DNA from: Stutzerimonas degradans
Lineage (GTDB): Bacteria > Pseudomonadota > Gammaproteobacteria > Pseudomonadales > Pseudomonadaceae
Reading direction: 5' to 3'
NCBI RefSeq assembly: GCF_024448505.1
Contig: NZ_JAMOHV010000005.1
Coordinates: forward strand, 62,001 to 126,000
Length of the DNA: 64,000 nucleotides
A program made the position numbers and the translations under genes. Shown here one piece after another: positions 9,702 to 21,636 of the stretch. A model generated the notes under the pieces. It did not search any database, had not been told where the DNA came from, and saw nothing but the letters and a program-made list of their open reading frames with translations. Each line of letters begins with the position of its first letter. Position 1 is the stretch's first letter.

Positions 9702-9867
9702 CGAAGCCTCCGGTCGACTAGAGAGACGTCAAGCCTAGGCGGGTCGGCGAACCGCTGCATGGTTCTGGATCAAGCGTCGGGTCACAAACTCGTTACCCGG
9801 CATGTCCAACGCTTTGCCTGTCCGTCGTCGATCAGTAGCATCGGCCGGACCTACAGAGGAGAGTCGC

Positions 9868-10785
<918 letters not shown>

Positions 10786-10825
10786 TGGCGCCGGCGATGA
10801 CGCCACGGCTGGACGGGCGCAGCGC

Positions 10826-11788
10826 GTGAGGCTGCTGCCACGTCTGCGCGAGCGCTGGCTGCTGCGGCGGATTCCGCCAGCGCCGAGCATGCGGCTCGAT
10901 CAGCGCCGCATCTTCATCATGCCTACCCGCGTCGGACTGGCCTTCCTCGCGGCGCTGGGGTTGATGCTGCTGACGGCGATCAACTACCAGAACAGCCTCG
11001 CCTACGGCCTGACCTTCCTGCTCGGCGCGCTGTATCTGGTCACCATCCTGCACACCTGGCGCAATCTCGCTGGGCTGGTGCTGCACAGCGGCGGCGCCAG
11101 TGCCGCTTTCGTCGGCGAGCAGGCGCGGTTGCGTGTGCGGCTGGAAAGCCAGGGGCGCGCCTACCAGGCTGTGGCCGTCGGCTGGCCGGCCAGCGGTCTG
11201 CACTTGGTGGATGTACCGGCCGGCGGCGTGGTGGAAGTCGAGCTGAACCTGCCGGCGCAGCGCCGTGGCTGGCTGCGTCCCGGCCGCGTGCGGGTGGAGA
11301 GTCGCTTCCCGCTGGGATTGCTGGTGGCCTGGAGCTGGATCGACCTGGAGCTGGCGGCATTGATTTATCCGCAGCCGCTGGCGGGTGAGCTGGCGCAGCA
11401 GGGCGAGGCGGCGCAGGACGAGGAGGGCGGCGCGCGGGCGCAAGGCGCAGGCGTCGACGATTATCAGGGGCTGAAGGCCTGGCAACCCGGTGATTCGCGC
11501 CGTCGCCTGCACTGGAAGGCTTATTCGCGCGGCCAGGGTCTGCTGGTGAAGGAGTTCGCCAGCCTGCTCGGCAACGAACCGCTGCTGGATTTCGATGCGC
11601 TGACGGGCGACAGCGAGGAGCGCCTCTCGCGGCTGTGTCACTGGGTCGTGGAACTCAGCGCCGCGCACCAGCCGTTCGCCTTGCGCCTGCCGGCCGTGAC
11701 ACTCGGCCCGGATAGCGGTCAGGCCCACCGTGACGCCTGCCTGCGTGCGCTGGCGCTGCACGGTATCGGTACGGAGCAGGGTGCATGA
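10826..11788 (+). CDS. DUF58 domain-containing membrane protein
   Basis: A protein of about 320 residues with two N-terminal membrane helices (LAFLAALGLMLLTAINYQ and the next hydrophobic segment). A long C-terminal domain holds the DUF58 signature DYQGLKAWQPGDSRRRLHWK. The start is a GTG at 10826, chosen because no ATG is in frame between the moxR stop and the conserved RRIPPAPSMRLDQRR region; the ribosome site is weak. It overlaps the tgpA start by 4 bases. DUF58 proteins are usual partners of MoxR ATPases; their molecular activity is unresolved. Confidence 0.87.
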   Translation: MRLLPRLRERWLLRRIPPAPSMRLDQRRIFIMPTRVGLAFLAALGLMLLTAINYQNSLAYGLTFLLGALYLVTILHTWRNLAGLVLHSGGASAAFVGEQARLRVRLESQGRAYQAVAVGWPASGLHLVDVPAGGVVEVELNLPAQRRGWLRPGRVRVESRFPLGLLVAWSWIDLELAALIYPQPLAGELAQQGEAAQDEEGGARAQGAGVDDYQGLKAWQPGDSRRRLHWKAYSRGQGLLVKEFASLLGNEPLLDFDALTGDSEERLSRLCHWVVELSAAHQPFALRLPAVTLGPDSGQAHRDACLRALALHGIGTEQGA

Positions 11789-13773
11789 GCGCGAAACCCG
11801 GTATCCCGCGCAATGCGCTGATCTGGCTGCTGGTGGCTCAGGTGCTGGTGATCCTGCCGCATCTGACGCATTTGCCGCTGTGGATCACCGGCCTCTGGCT
11901 GGGCTGTGCCGCCTGGCGGATTCAGATCTTCCGCATGCGCCTGCGTTATCCCAACAGCTGGGCCAAGGCGGCGCTGATGATCGGCGCCGGCTTCGGCGTG
12001 TACTTCTCGCGCGGCAGTCTGGTCGGGCTGGAGGCCGGCGTGGTGCTGTTGATTGCGGCGTTCATCCTCAAGCTGGTGGAGATGCGCACCGCACGCGATG
12101 CGCTGGTGCTGATCTTCCTCGGCTTCTTCGCGGTGGTGACCAGCTACCTGTTCGAGGACGGCCTGCTGGCCGGGCTGTACAGCCTGTTGCCGGTGACGGC
12201 GCTGCTGGCGGCGCTGATCGGCCTGCAGCAGGGCGCGCGGATGACGCAGCCGTGGCCGACGCTGCGACTGGCCGGCAGCCTGTTGCTGCAGGCGGTACCG
12301 CTGATGATCCTGCTGTTCCTGTTCTTCCCGCGGCTGGCGCCGCTGTGGACGCTGCCACAGCCGGGGCCGCGTGGCCTCACCGGGTTGGCCGACCACATGG
12401 CGCCGGGCGACATTGCGCGGCTCGGCCAGTCCGCCGAGCTGGCGTTTCGCGTCAGCTTCGAGGGCGAGATACCGCCGCGCGACCAGTTGTACTGGCGCGC
12501 CGTGACCTTCGAGCAGTTCGATGGCCGGCGCTGGTCGCAGTCCTTCGCCGCGCAGGTGCCGCAGGAGCCGCACTGGCAGGCGACCGGCCAGCCGCTGCGC
12601 TACAGCATCGTCATGCAGCCCAGCGGCCAGCCCTGGCTGTTCGCCCTCGACGTGCCGCGCATGGCGGCCGACGATGCTCAGCTGATGGCCGACTTCCACC
12701 TGCAGCGCCGCCAGCCGGTGAACCAGCCGCTGCTCTATCGCGTGACCTCCTGGCCCGAAGCACGGCGCGAGGCCGAGCGCGCGCCGTCGAGCCTCGGCCG
12801 CGCGCTGCAGCTGCCGGCGCAGGGCAATCCGCGCAGCCATGCCTGGGCCGGCGAGCTGCGCCGCACGCTGCAGGAGCCCGAGGCGGTGGTGCAGGCATTG
12901 CTGCGCCACTTCAAACGCGAGCCGTACCACTACACGCTGAAGCCGCCGGCAGTCGGCGCGGACATCGTCGACGATTTCCTTTTCAGCACCCGCAGCGGCT
13001 TCTGCGCGCACTACGCCGGGGCGATGACCTTCGTGCTGCGCGCCGCCGGCATCCCCGCGCGGGTGGTGGCCGGTTACCAGGGCGGTGAGGTCAATCCGGC
13101 CGGCAACTATCTCTCGGTACGCCAGCTGGATGCGCACGCCTGGGTGGAATACTGGACTGCCGAGCGCGGCTGGGTCAGCGTCGATCCGACCTTCCAGGTG
13201 GCGCCGGAACGGGTCGAGCAGGGGCTGGAACAGGCGCTGGCCGGTCAGGAAGGCTTTCTCGAGGATTCGCCGATGTCGCTGCTGCGGTACCGCGATATCG
13301 GCTGGCTGAACCAGCTGCGCCTGCGCTGGGACGAACTCAACTACGGCTGGCAGCGCTGGGTGCTCGATTACCAGAGCGAGCTCCAGCTACAGCTGTTGCA
13401 GCGCTGGTTCGGCAAGGTCGACGCCACCGCGCTCGGCATCGGCCTGGTGAGCGCGCTCGCCGCGGTGCTCGGCCTGCTCGCGCTGTGGCTGCTCAAGCCC
13501 TGGCGGCGCGAGCGCGACGTGCAGCAGCGGTTGTTCCTCGCCTTCGAGCGGACGCTGGCGCGCCACGGCCTGCGACGCGAGCCGGGCGAGGGTGCGCGGA
13601 CCTTCGCCGTGCGCGCGGCGTGCCGGTTACCGGCCCAGGCCGAGGCGATTCATGCCTTCCTGCGCTCCTACGAGCAGCAGCGCTACGCCGCCGCGGATGC
13701 CGCGCCCACCGAGTTGCGCCAGGCGCTGCGCGCGCTGCGCCGCCAGTTGCCCTGGCGGCGTGCCCGGCGCTGA
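11785..13773 (+). CDS. tgpA: TgpA-family membrane transglutaminase (DUF3488 plus transglutaminase core)
   Basis: A 662-residue inner-membrane protein. About five to six helices occupy residues 11-185 (DUF3488). A periplasmic transglutaminase-like domain has the triad Cys407 (SGFCAHYAG), His451 (DAHAWVEYW) and Asp467 (SVDPTF). One more helix lies near 560-577, with a short cytoplasmic tail. All three catalytic residues are intact, so it should be active, and TgpA is reported as essential in P. aeruginosa. The acceptor and donor proteins in the cell wall are not known. Overlap with the DUF58 gene indicates co-translation. Confidence 0.92.
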   Translation: MSAKPGIPRNALIWLLVAQVLVILPHLTHLPLWITGLWLGCAAWRIQIFRMRLRYPNSWAKAALMIGAGFGVYFSRGSLVGLEAGVVLLIAAFILKLVEMRTARDALVLIFLGFFAVVTSYLFEDGLLAGLYSLLPVTALLAALIGLQQGARMTQPWPTLRLAGSLLLQAVPLMILLFLFFPRLAPLWTLPQPGPRGLTGLADHMAPGDIARLGQSAELAFRVSFEGEIPPRDQLYWRAVTFEQFDGRRWSQSFAAQVPQEPHWQATGQPLRYSIVMQPSGQPWLFALDVPRMAADDAQLMADFHLQRRQPVNQPLLYRVTSWPEARREAERAPSSLGRALQLPAQGNPRSHAWAGELRRTLQEPEAVVQALLRHFKREPYHYTLKPPAVGADIVDDFLFSTRSGFCAHYAGAMTFVLRAAGIPARVVAGYQGGEVNPAGNYLSVRQLDAHAWVEYWTAERGWVSVDPTFQVAPERVEQGLEQALAGQEGFLEDSPMSLLRYRDIGWLNQLRLRWDELNYGWQRWVLDYQSELQLQLLQRWFGKVDATALGIGLVSALAAVLGLLALWLLKPWRRERDVQQRLFLAFERTLARHGLRREPGEGARTFAVRAACRLPAQAEAIHAFLRSYEQQRYAAADAAPTELRQALRALRRQLPWRRARR

Positions 13774-13847
13774 GCCGACCGTTCATGATTGCCGCCCGCA
13801 ATGGCGTGGCATTTCCAGGGGCGTCTACGGCGCTTGCGTCCTCGCGT

Positions 13848-13863
13848 GCCGGCAAGCGCCGGC
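13848..13863. repeat. short GC hairpin after tgpA
   Basis: A 6-bp GCCGGC stem with an AAGC loop lies between tgpA and the thioesterase gene. It is small and not followed by a T-run, so at most it is a weak attenuating structure. Confidence 0.35.
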
Positions 13864-13903
13864 CTTACCATCGGCCCCCACAAAACAATGAAAAGAGGTG
13901 CTC

Positions 13904-14701
13904 ATGACCCTTTCCGAACTGCTGCGCGGCGTACGCGAGCATCCACAGCAGCTGACCATTCCCGCCACTTGGGGGCAGGGCCGGGCCGGTTTCGGCGGAC
14001 TGGTGGCGGCGCTGGTGTACGAGGCGATGCGCGCCAAGGTGCCGCCGGAGCGCGCGCTGCGTTCACTGGCGATCACCTTCGTCGCGCCGCTGACGCTGGA
14101 CAAGCCGGCCAGCTTCGAGGCCGAGGTGCTGCGCGAGGGCAAGGCGGTGAGCCAGATGCTGGGCCGGGCGGTACAGGATGGCCAAGTGGTGACCATCGTC
14201 CAGGGCAGCTTCGGCGCCGCGCGCGAGTCCGCGGTGGCCGTCGCTGCCGAGGCAGCGCCGGCCATGCCGCCGGTCGAAGCCTGCCAGACGCTGCCCTTCG
14301 TGCCGGGTGCCACGCCGGAATTCACCCGCTATCTGGAGATGCGTTGGGGCGTCGGTGGCCTGCCGTTCTCCGGCAACACCTCCCGCGAGATGGGTGGCTG
14401 GGTGCGCCAGCGCGGCGAGGTCGAGCGCGAACCGATGAGCGAGGCGCACCTGCTGGCGCTGATCGACGCCTGGCCGCCAGCGGTGCTGTCGCACCTCAAG
14501 GGCTTCGCGCCGGGCAGTTCGCTGACCTGGACCGTCGAGTTCGTGCAGCCGTTGCCCGCGCTGGATACGCATGACTGGTGCCAGTACCGCGCGGTGATCG
14601 AGCACGCACGCGACGGCTACGGGCATTGCGCGGCGGCGCTGTGGACGCCGACCGGCGAGCTGGTGGCGTTGAGCCGGCAGACGGTTACGGTGTTCGGCTA
14701 G
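13904..14701 (+). CDS. thioesterase family protein (acyl-CoA thioesterase-like)
   Basis: A 265-residue protein resembling the double-hotdog acyl-CoA thioesterases of the TesB-like/4HBT_3 group. The N-terminal half contains QGRAGFGGLVAALVYEAM and a central segment LRSLAITFVAPL typical of the first hotdog. The second half has the conserved WTVEFVQPLP. There is no signal peptide. The start at 13904 follows an AAGAGGTG ribosome site. A strong hairpin terminator follows, shared with the convergent chemotaxis gene. The substrate chain length cannot be judged. Confidence 0.8.
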   Translation: MTLSELLRGVREHPQQLTIPATWGQGRAGFGGLVAALVYEAMRAKVPPERALRSLAITFVAPLTLDKPASFEAEVLREGKAVSQMLGRAVQDGQVVTIVQGSFGAARESAVAVAAEAAPAMPPVEACQTLPFVPGATPEFTRYLEMRWGVGGLPFSGNTSREMGGWVRQRGEVEREPMSEAHLLALIDAWPPAVLSHLKGFAPGSSLTWTVEFVQPLPALDTHDWCQYRAVIEHARDGYGHCAAALWTPTGELVALSRQTVTVFG

Positions 14702-14702
14702 C

Positions 14703-14728
14703 CGGGGCGGGGCGCCGCCCCGCATTTT
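14703..14728. terminator. intrinsic terminator between thioesterase and chemotaxis genes
   Basis: A perfect 8-bp GC stem (14703-14710 with 14715-14722), a GGCG loop and a following ATTTT. It sits directly after the thioesterase stop and 12 bases before the end of the convergent chemotaxis gene, where it may act for both, better for the plus strand. Confidence 0.7.
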
Positions 14729-14740
14729 CCTGGCAGGTGG

Positions 14741-16213
14741 TTAGAGCTTGAGCTGGCCGATGGCCCGGCTCAGCTCGCCCGACAGTGCGGCCAGCTGCGA
14801 GCTGGTGCTGGCGGAGTCGACCGTCTGCTGCACGGTCTGCTCGGTGACGTCGCGGATGCCGGTCACCGAACGGTTGAGTTCCTCGGCCACCTCGCTCTGC
14901 TGCGCGGCGGCGACGGCGATCTGCGTGTTGCTCTCGCGCATCTGCGCCACTGCAGTGGTGATCGACTCCAGTGCCTGCGCCGCCTCGCGCGCCTCGCGCA
15001 CGCAATCGTCGGCCTTGAACGAGCTTTCCTGCATGAACTCGACGGCATCGCGCGTCATCGCCTGCAGATTGCCGATCATGCCGGTGATCTCGTCGGTGGA
15101 GTCCTGCACGCGTCTGGCGAGGTTGCGTACCTCATCGGCGACTACCGCGAAGCCACGGCCGGCCTCGCCGGCGCGCGCGGCTTCGATGGCGGCGTTGAGC
15201 GCGAGCAGGTTGGTCTGCTCGGCGATGCTGTGGATGACGCTGACCACGCCGTTGATCTTCTGGCTGTCGGCGGCCAGCTGCCCGATGGTTTCGGCCGTCT
15301 GCTGCACGCCGACCGACAGGTTGGCGATCGACTGTTCCACCCGTGCGACCACGCGCTGGCCGTCGCTGGCCAGCTGGTCGGCGTGCTGCGAGCGGTCGCG
15401 GGTGTCGCTGGCGTGCTCGGCTATGTGGAACACCGTGGCACTCATTTCGTTGATCGCGGTGGCGGCCTGGTCGGTCTCGCTCTGCTGACCGAGCATGCCC
15501 TGACGCACGTCGCTCATGCTGGCGGCGAGGCGCCCGGCACCGTCATCCAGGCGCGCGGCCGCCTGCGCCACGGTGCCGACGATGCGCTGGTAGCCGCCCT
15601 GCATCGCATTGAAGGCGCTGGCCATCTGGCCGACCTCGTCACCGCTTTCGAGTGGCACACGCGCGCTGAGATCGCCGGAGCGCTCGACGTGCAGCATGAC
15701 GTCCTTGAGCGTGTTGAGGTGGCTGAGCAGAAAGCTGATCAGCAGCTGCGAGGCGCCGAGCAGACCGAGCATGAGCACCGCCACGGCGCCGGCGTAGCTG
15801 AAGAAGTGTTCGCCCAGGACCTGAAACACGCTGGGGGTTCGCGCCAGCACGGCGAGCGTCTGGCCGTCGGCGCGGGTGACGCTCTGCGCGCCGATCAGCG
15901 GGTCGCGGGCGAACAGGCGATCATGCGCCAGCGCCGTCCAGCCAGCGCTCTGCGCCAGCGTCTGGCCCTGGACCTGCATCCGCTCGCCAGCGGCGAAGCG
16001 GACCGCCTCCGGCCTGGCGGGCAGCTCGGCGGTGGCAGGCCAGGCCGCCAGCAGTTCGGCGGTGCTCTGCGCGCTGCGTTGGGCATCGGCGCTGCGCGAC
16101 TGCTGTTCCACATGCACGGCGTAGAGCACCAGCAACAGGCTGATGACGAAGGCGACCATGTTGAGCGCCCAGAATTTGTATTTCAGTGACAGATCGCGGA
16201 CCCAGACGAACAT
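14741..16213 (-). CDS. methyl-accepting chemotaxis protein
   Basis: A 490-residue transducer. The first membrane helix is at about residues 13-30, followed by a rather short periplasmic section of some 100 residues. A second helix lies near 138-160, then a HAMP segment, then the long signalling coiled coil. Its hairpin tip contains the highly conserved [19 protein letters not shown]. The small sensor part does not match a ligand-binding domain I can name; it has no obvious Cache or four-helix signature by eye. It is a single gene with no che genes nearby, so it must act on a pathway encoded elsewhere. Confidence 0.93.
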   Translation of the reverse strand: MFVWVRDLSLKYKFWALNMVAFVISLLLVLYAVHVEQQSRSADAQRSAQSTAELLAAWPATAELPARPEAVRFAAGERMQVQGQTLAQSAGWTALAHDRLFARDPLIGAQSVTRADGQTLAVLARTPSVFQVLGEHFFSYAGAVAVLMLGLLGASQLLISFLLSHLNTLKDVMLHVERSGDLSARVPLESGDEVGQMASAFNAMQGGYQRIVGTVAQAAARLDDGAGRLAASMSDVRQGMLGQQSETDQAATAINEMSATVFHIAEHASDTRDRSQHADQLASDGQRVVARVEQSIANLSVGVQQTAETIGQLAADSQKINGVVSVIHSIAEQTNLLALNAAIEAARAGEAGRGFAVVADEVRNLARRVQDSTDEITGMIGNLQAMTRDAVEFMQESSFKADDCVREAREAAQALESITTAVAQMRESNTQIAVAAAQQSEVAEELNRSVTGIRDVTEQTVQQTVDSASTSSQLAALSGELSRAIGQLKL

Positions 16214-16276
16214 GACGGCTCTCTTGCGTTTTGTTGTCGGCTTAACGGCCGTTACGGCGTGAGCTTGAGCACATTT

Positions 16277-17092
16277 TCACGGCGTTGCGTCCGGCACCGG
16301 CAGGTCGAAGAAACGTCGGGCGCAGAGCGTGGTGTGGGCAGCCAGCTCGGCTTCGCTTTCACCGCGATGGCGCGCCACCTCGCGCAGCACCTCGGGCAGG
16401 TAGGCCGGTTCGTTGTGACCGGATTTCGGCTTGGGTCGCAGCGTGCGCGGTAGCAGGTAGGGCGCGTCGCTTTCCAGCATCAGCCGGCCGCGCGGTATCT
16501 CGCGCACCAGCGGATGCAGGTGGGTGCCGCGACGCTCGTCGCAGATCCAGCCGGTGATGCCGATGTGCAGGTCGAGGTCGAGATAGGCGTACAGCGCGCG
16601 TTTCTCGCCGGTGAAGCAATGCACCACCGCGGCGCCGAGGCGGTCGCGCAACGGTCGCAGGATCTCCACCAGACGCTGGTCGGCCTCGCGTTCGTGGAGG
16701 AACACCGGCAGTTGCAGCGCCACCGCCAGCTCCAGCTGTTCTTCCAGCACACGTTCCTGCTGTGGCCGTGGTGAGAAATCGCGGTTGAAGTCCAGCCCGC
16801 ATTCGCCCACGGCGCGCACCGGCGGTTCGCGCAGCAGATCGCGCAGCTGCGCCGCGCTGTCCGCGTTCCACTGGCTTGCGTCGTGCGGGTGGACGCCGGC
16901 GGTGCAGAACAGCCGCTGGTGACTGTCGTCCAGCGCGCGACACAGTCCCAGCGCGGCTTCGCTTTCGGCGAGGCTGGTGCCAGTCAGCACGCATTGCGCG
17001 ACGCCTGCCGCGCGGGTGCGTTCGAGCACTTCGCTGGCCTGCCTGGCCAGACTGGGATGGGTCAGATTGACGCCGATATCGACAAGCTCCAT
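16277..17092 (-). CDS. tatD: TatD family metal-dependent hydrolase/nuclease
   Basis: A 271-residue TIM-barrel amidohydrolase-fold enzyme, close to E. coli TatD throughout. Metal-binding motifs are the opening DIGVNLTH (a variant of HxH), [29 protein letters not shown] and [10 protein letters not shown]. Related proteins are Mg-dependent 3'-5' DNA exonucleases acting in repair or DNA turnover; the old link to twin-arginine export is historical. It precedes the chemotaxis gene on the same strand, separated by about 60 bases. The identity is firm at family level and good at TatD level. Confidence 0.92.
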   Translation of the reverse strand: MELVDIGVNLTHPSLARQASEVLERTRAAGVAQCVLTGTSLAESEAALGLCRALDDSHQRLFCTAGVHPHDASQWNADSAAQLRDLLREPPVRAVGECGLDFNRDFSPRPQQERVLEEQLELAVALQLPVFLHEREADQRLVEILRPLRDRLGAAVVHCFTGEKRALYAYLDLDLHIGITGWICDERRGTHLHPLVREIPRGRLMLESDAPYLLPRTLRPKPKSGHNEPAYLPEVLREVARHRGESEAELAAHTTLCARRFFDLPVPDATP

Positions 17093-17250
17093 CGAGACTC
17101 CTACTAAGGTTATTCACTTGAAAATCAACGCGATACGCATGGCCAGCAAACCGTTGATCATGCCTGAATTGGCAGATCGGACCCGGCTGTGAGAGGCTTC
17201 GCTACTTTTTTCGCCGCCGTTGCCCGGTTCGAGCCTGGTATGTACGAGTC

Positions 17251-18660
17251 ATGTTTCGCCTGCTGCTGATCCTCTGTCTGCTGGCGCTCGCGCCCTGGCC
17301 GGCGGCTGCGCGGGTGATGGGGCCGGAGGCGTGGAAGGCGCCGGCCACGGTGCGCGATCTGGCCGAGATACGCCGCAGCGGTGTGCTGCGGGTGCTGGTC
17401 AACCAGAGCCGCAACAGCTCCGGCGAGGTCAAGGGCGAAGCCATCGGCGTGGAGTATGCACGGCTGCGCGCCTTCGAGCGTTACCTGAACCGAAAGTCCG
17501 AGCGCGACATCCGCCTGAAGATCATCCCCAAGGCCAAGGATCAGCTGCTGGCTGCGCTGCAGCGCGGCGAGGGCGATCTGGTGGCGCCCGGCGAGCTGCT
17601 CGATCTCAAGGGCATGCGCGGCGTGAGCCGCACCCGCTCGGTGGTCAGCGATGTTGCGCTGGTACTGGTTGGCCGCCAGGGTGGGCCACGCTACGCCAGC
17701 CTGGAGCGCCTGTCCGGGCGCAGCCTGGCGCTGCCGGCGGGTAGCGCCGCCGGTGCCGCAGTCGCCCGACTCAACGAACAGCTGATGAAGCGTAACCGTG
17801 CGCCGGTAGTGGTCGAGTGGGTCGATCCGACGCTGGCGGTCGAGGACGTGCTGGAAATGGTGCAGGCCGGCATCTATCCGGTCACGGCGGTCGAGCAGAC
17901 CATCGCCGAACGCTGGGCGCGGGTGATGCCCAAGTTGCGCATCGAGCGCCAGGTGGCGCTGGCCGACGAGGCTGACATGCACTGGTTCGTACGCAAGGAG
18001 GCCAGCATGCTGCGCGCCAGTGCCGACGGTTTTCTCAAGGACTACCGCGCACCGCAAAATCAGGATGCGGCCTTCGAGCGTGTCTACCGGCGCCTGTACA
18101 AGGTGCATTACCCACTCGACCGTACCGGCCGGCAGCGTCTGGAGAAGGTGCGTCCTGTGCTGCAGCGCTACGCCGAGCAGATCGATCTGGATTGGCTCAA
18201 CCTCGCCGCGCTGGCTTTCAAGGAATCCACCCTCAACCCGGCGGCGCGCGGTGCCGGCGGCGCCACCGGGCTGATGCAGGTGACGCCGGCGACCGCGCGC
18301 AGCGTGGGCGTGGGCAATATCCAGCAACTGGACAACAACGTGCAGGCCAGCGCCAAGTATCTGGCCAGTATTCGCCGCAAGTTCTTCGCCAGCCCGCGGC
18401 TCAACGAGCGCGAGCGCATGGCCTTCGTGCTGGCGGCCTACAACCTGGGACCGCAGCGGGTACAAAGCATGCGCGCCGAAGCGCGGCGACGCGGGCTGAA
18501 TCCGGACCAGTGGTTCTTCCAGGTCGAGCGTATCGCCCTGGAAACCGTGGGCATGGGCGTGGTGGGCTACGTCAATAGCGTCAACAAGTACTATCTCGCT
18601 TTCCATCGCGAGCGTTATCTGCTGGAAGCCGAATCCGCACGTCGTAGCGCCTCGCGCTAG
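17251..18660 (+). CDS. MltF-type membrane-bound lytic transglycosylase
   Basis: A 469-residue exported protein with a signal sequence ending near AAARV. An N-terminal periplasmic solute-binding-like domain (about 40-270) is followed by a C-terminal lytic transglycosylase domain. That domain has catalytic Glu325 in FKESTLNP, then GGATGLMQVTPATA and the AYNLGPQRV motif. This is the MltF architecture, which cleaves peptidoglycan and forms 1,6-anhydromuramic ends. No lipobox is evident, so it is probably periplasmic or tail-anchored. Its TAG stop lies inside the left end of a palindromic element. Confidence 0.9.
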   Translation: MFRLLLILCLLALAPWPAAARVMGPEAWKAPATVRDLAEIRRSGVLRVLVNQSRNSSGEVKGEAIGVEYARLRAFERYLNRKSERDIRLKIIPKAKDQLLAALQRGEGDLVAPGELLDLKGMRGVSRTRSVVSDVALVLVGRQGGPRYASLERLSGRSLALPAGSAAGAAVARLNEQLMKRNRAPVVVEWVDPTLAVEDVLEMVQAGIYPVTAVEQTIAERWARVMPKLRIERQVALADEADMHWFVRKEASMLRASADGFLKDYRAPQNQDAAFERVYRRLYKVHYPLDRTGRQRLEKVRPVLQRYAEQIDLDWLNLAALAFKESTLNPAARGAGGATGLMQVTPATARSVGVGNIQQLDNNVQASAKYLASIRRKFFASPRLNERERMAFVLAAYNLGPQRVQSMRAEARRRGLNPDQWFFQVERIALETVGMGVVGYVNSVNKYYLAFHRERYLLEAESARRSASR

Positions 18661-18803
18661 CAGGCCGTTGAAAACTACCTGCGTAGCCAGGGCGGCGTTA
18701 AGAACAGGCGCCAAAATGCTCATTTACAGCGGGTAAACTGCGCTTTTTTCGCCTGTTCTCGCCTTGCCCTGGCTGCCTCGCCTACGTTTTCAACGGCCTG
18801 CTA
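18658..18803. repeat. 146-bp palindromic MITE-like element
   Basis: Perfect 18-bp terminal inverted repeats lie at 18658-18675 and 18786-18803. Further paired blocks occur inside: 18685-18693 with 18766-18774, 18701-18710 with 18750-18759, and a core hairpin at 18723-18737. All are symmetric about 18730.5, so the whole element can fold into one long hairpin. It encodes no protein. The outermost bases of each end form the TAG stop of the convergent transglycosylase and lipase foldase genes. The architecture suggests a non-autonomous miniature transposable element or a large extragenic palindrome. It could also terminate transcription from both sides. Confidence 0.85.
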
Positions 18804-19802
18804 GCTTTCCCGACGGGCCTGCAGGCGCAGGCGTTCGCTGCTGTCGAAGCGCTGCTCGGCGAGCCGTTCGATGGCGGCCTGCTTGTCGGCCTCGCCGAGG
18901 CCCTGGCTCCGCTCGATGCGACTCTTCTCCTGTTCGAATTCGGCGAGCCGTTGCTGCCAGGCCTGCCGCTGGCGGTCCAGCGCCTCCAGGCGCTTGGTCG
19001 CCGCATTGCCGACCAGCTGCTGGCGCAACTGACGCAGCTGCGCGGCGTCGCCGCCACGCGCTTGCAGCGCGGCTGTCTGCTGGCGCAGCTGGGTCTGCAA
19101 TTGCGGCACCAGGGCGTCCTGCAGTTCGGCTGGCAGCGCCGCGTGCAAGCGGTCGAGCGCAGCACCCTTGGCATTCGCATCGAACCCCGGCTCCAGCTGG
19201 ATGGCCAGGCGTTCGAGGGTGAAACGGTCGTAGGCCTCTTCGTTGGCGAAGAACGCCTGGTGCGCGGTCTGGCTGAAGATTCGCGCACGCAATGCCTGTA
19301 CCGCGGCAAGACGCTCGCGCAGTGCTGGCAGGTTGTGGGGGCGGGCCGCCGAGTCCAGCGCCAGCAGCTCGCGCTTGTAGTCCAGGTACTGATCCAGCAG
19401 GTTCTGCGCCTGAGTCTGCGCCGGCTCCGGCAACTGCGCGTCGATGTACTGGCGCAGGCGCTGCACGCTGTGGGTTAGCGGCTCGGCGCCGATGGCGCTG
19501 AGGAAGTAGTCGAACAGCCGGCGGACGTCGCCATCAATGATCAGGTTGCCCGCAGCGTCCTGTTGCAGACGCCCGTCAATCCGCGTGCCGTTGAACGAGC
19601 GCGGTAGCTCGCCGAGCCGCGCCGGCTGTTGCGCGGTCGCGTCGCTGACGGCGGTGATCGGCGCGGGCGCCGGTGGCTGGGCTGCATGCGCCGGTGCCGT
19701 TACCGCGCTGGAGGCGGGCGGCGGTTCATGCGCGGGCGGCGCCAGCAGCACGACCAGGCTGAATGCCAGCGAAGCGAGGAATAGGCCGAGAAGTGTCTTC
19801 AT
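18801..19802 (-). CDS. lifO: lipase-specific foldase (lipase chaperone)
   Basis: A 333-residue Lif protein. An N-terminal membrane anchor (about residues 5-22) is followed by a proline/alanine-rich flexible linker to about 60. The helical periplasmic domain carries the foldase signature [12 protein letters not shown] (about 94-105), which normally reads RxxFDY(F/C)LSAIGE. Here the Glu is replaced by Ala followed by Glu. It holds the exported lipase in the periplasm and gives it its active fold before secretion by the type II system. It sits 48 bases after lipA, the usual lipA-lifO operon. The stop codon is contributed by a palindromic repeat. Confidence 0.95.
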   Translation of the reverse strand: MKTLLGLFLASLAFSLVVLLAPPAHEPPPASSAVTAPAHAAQPPAPAPITAVSDATAQQPARLGELPRSFNGTRIDGRLQQDAAGNLIIDGDVRRLFDYFLSAIGAEPLTHSVQRLRQYIDAQLPEPAQTQAQNLLDQYLDYKRELLALDSAARPHNLPALRERLAAVQALRARIFSQTAHQAFFANEEAYDRFTLERLAIQLEPGFDANAKGAALDRLHAALPAELQDALVPQLQTQLRQQTAALQARGGDAAQLRQLRQQLVGNAATKRLEALDRQRQAWQQRLAEFEQEKSRIERSQGLGEADKQAAIERLAEQRFDSSERLRLQARRES

Positions 19803-19850
19803 GGTTCTGCCTTGCAGGAGGAGGCGGGACGCGGCCGTCCCGCCGCTGGC

Positions 19851-20882
<1,032 letters not shown>

Positions 20883-21075
20883 TTAATTGTCACGAAAGTA
20901 CAGCCTAGAGCGGCTGCTACCCTGCGGTGCTGGCCAAAGGCCGCTGCAATCGAGATATGTGCGCTGTTACCGGGGGGAACGGTTTCCGCTGTGGGTTGTT
21001 ACTCGGCAAGATGGGGGAACTTAATCGCGTGATCGCGGCAATTTGCGACTGTTTGGTCGATCCGAAACCGTTTGG

Positions 21076-21573
21076 TCACGGATACTCGATTGCCACCACG
21101 TACCACAACTTGGGGCCGGTCGGCGTCTGCACCTGCACTTCGGCATCCAGCGCCTTGCCGACCAGGGCGCGGGCCAGCGGCGAGTCGATGCTGATCAGGC
21201 CCTGCTTGAGGTCCAGTTCGTCGGGGCCAACGATACGGTAGCGGGCTTCGTTGCCGTCTTCGTCCTCCAGTGTCACCCAGGCGCCGAAATACACCTTGTC
21301 CGGATCGCTCGGCCGCTCGCTGACCACCTTGAGTTTTTCCAGGCGCTTGGTGAGAAAGCGCACCCGACTGTCGATCTCGCGCAGCATCTTCTTGCCGTAG
21401 GTGTACTCGGCATTCTCGGAGCGATCGCCCTGGGCAGCCGCTTCGCTCACCGATTGCGTCACCTGTGGGCGTTTGACATGCCACAGTTCGTGCAGCTCGG
21501 CGCGCAGGCGCGCTTCGCCTTCCGGGGTGATCAGCGGGGTTCCGGCGGGACGTGGCGGACGATAGCGGCTCAT
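21076..21573 (-). CDS. greB: transcription elongation factor GreB
   Basis: A 165-residue Gre factor. The N-terminal coiled-coil hairpin (about residues 10-85) bears the acidic tip around [15 protein letters not shown]. The C-terminal FKBP-like domain contains the GPDE and [10 protein letters not shown] motifs. It binds the RNA polymerase secondary channel and stimulates cleavage of backtracked transcripts. The basic N-terminus and long form favour GreB over GreA. It lies 63 bases after the ABC permease stop on the same strand. It is separated from lipA by about 300 bases holding the lipA promoter. Confidence 0.95.
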   Translation of the reverse strand: MSRYRPPRPAGTPLITPEGEARLRAELHELWHVKRPQVTQSVSEAAAQGDRSENAEYTYGKKMLREIDSRVRFLTKRLEKLKVVSERPSDPDKVYFGAWVTLEDEDGNEARYRIVGPDELDLKQGLISIDSPLARALVGKALDAEVQVQTPTGPKLWYVVAIEYP

Positions 21574-21636
21574 GGTCGATCCGTGTGGCGAAAGGGCCGC
21601 AAAGTGTAGGACGAACCGGGCGCCGAGGGCGAGTCG

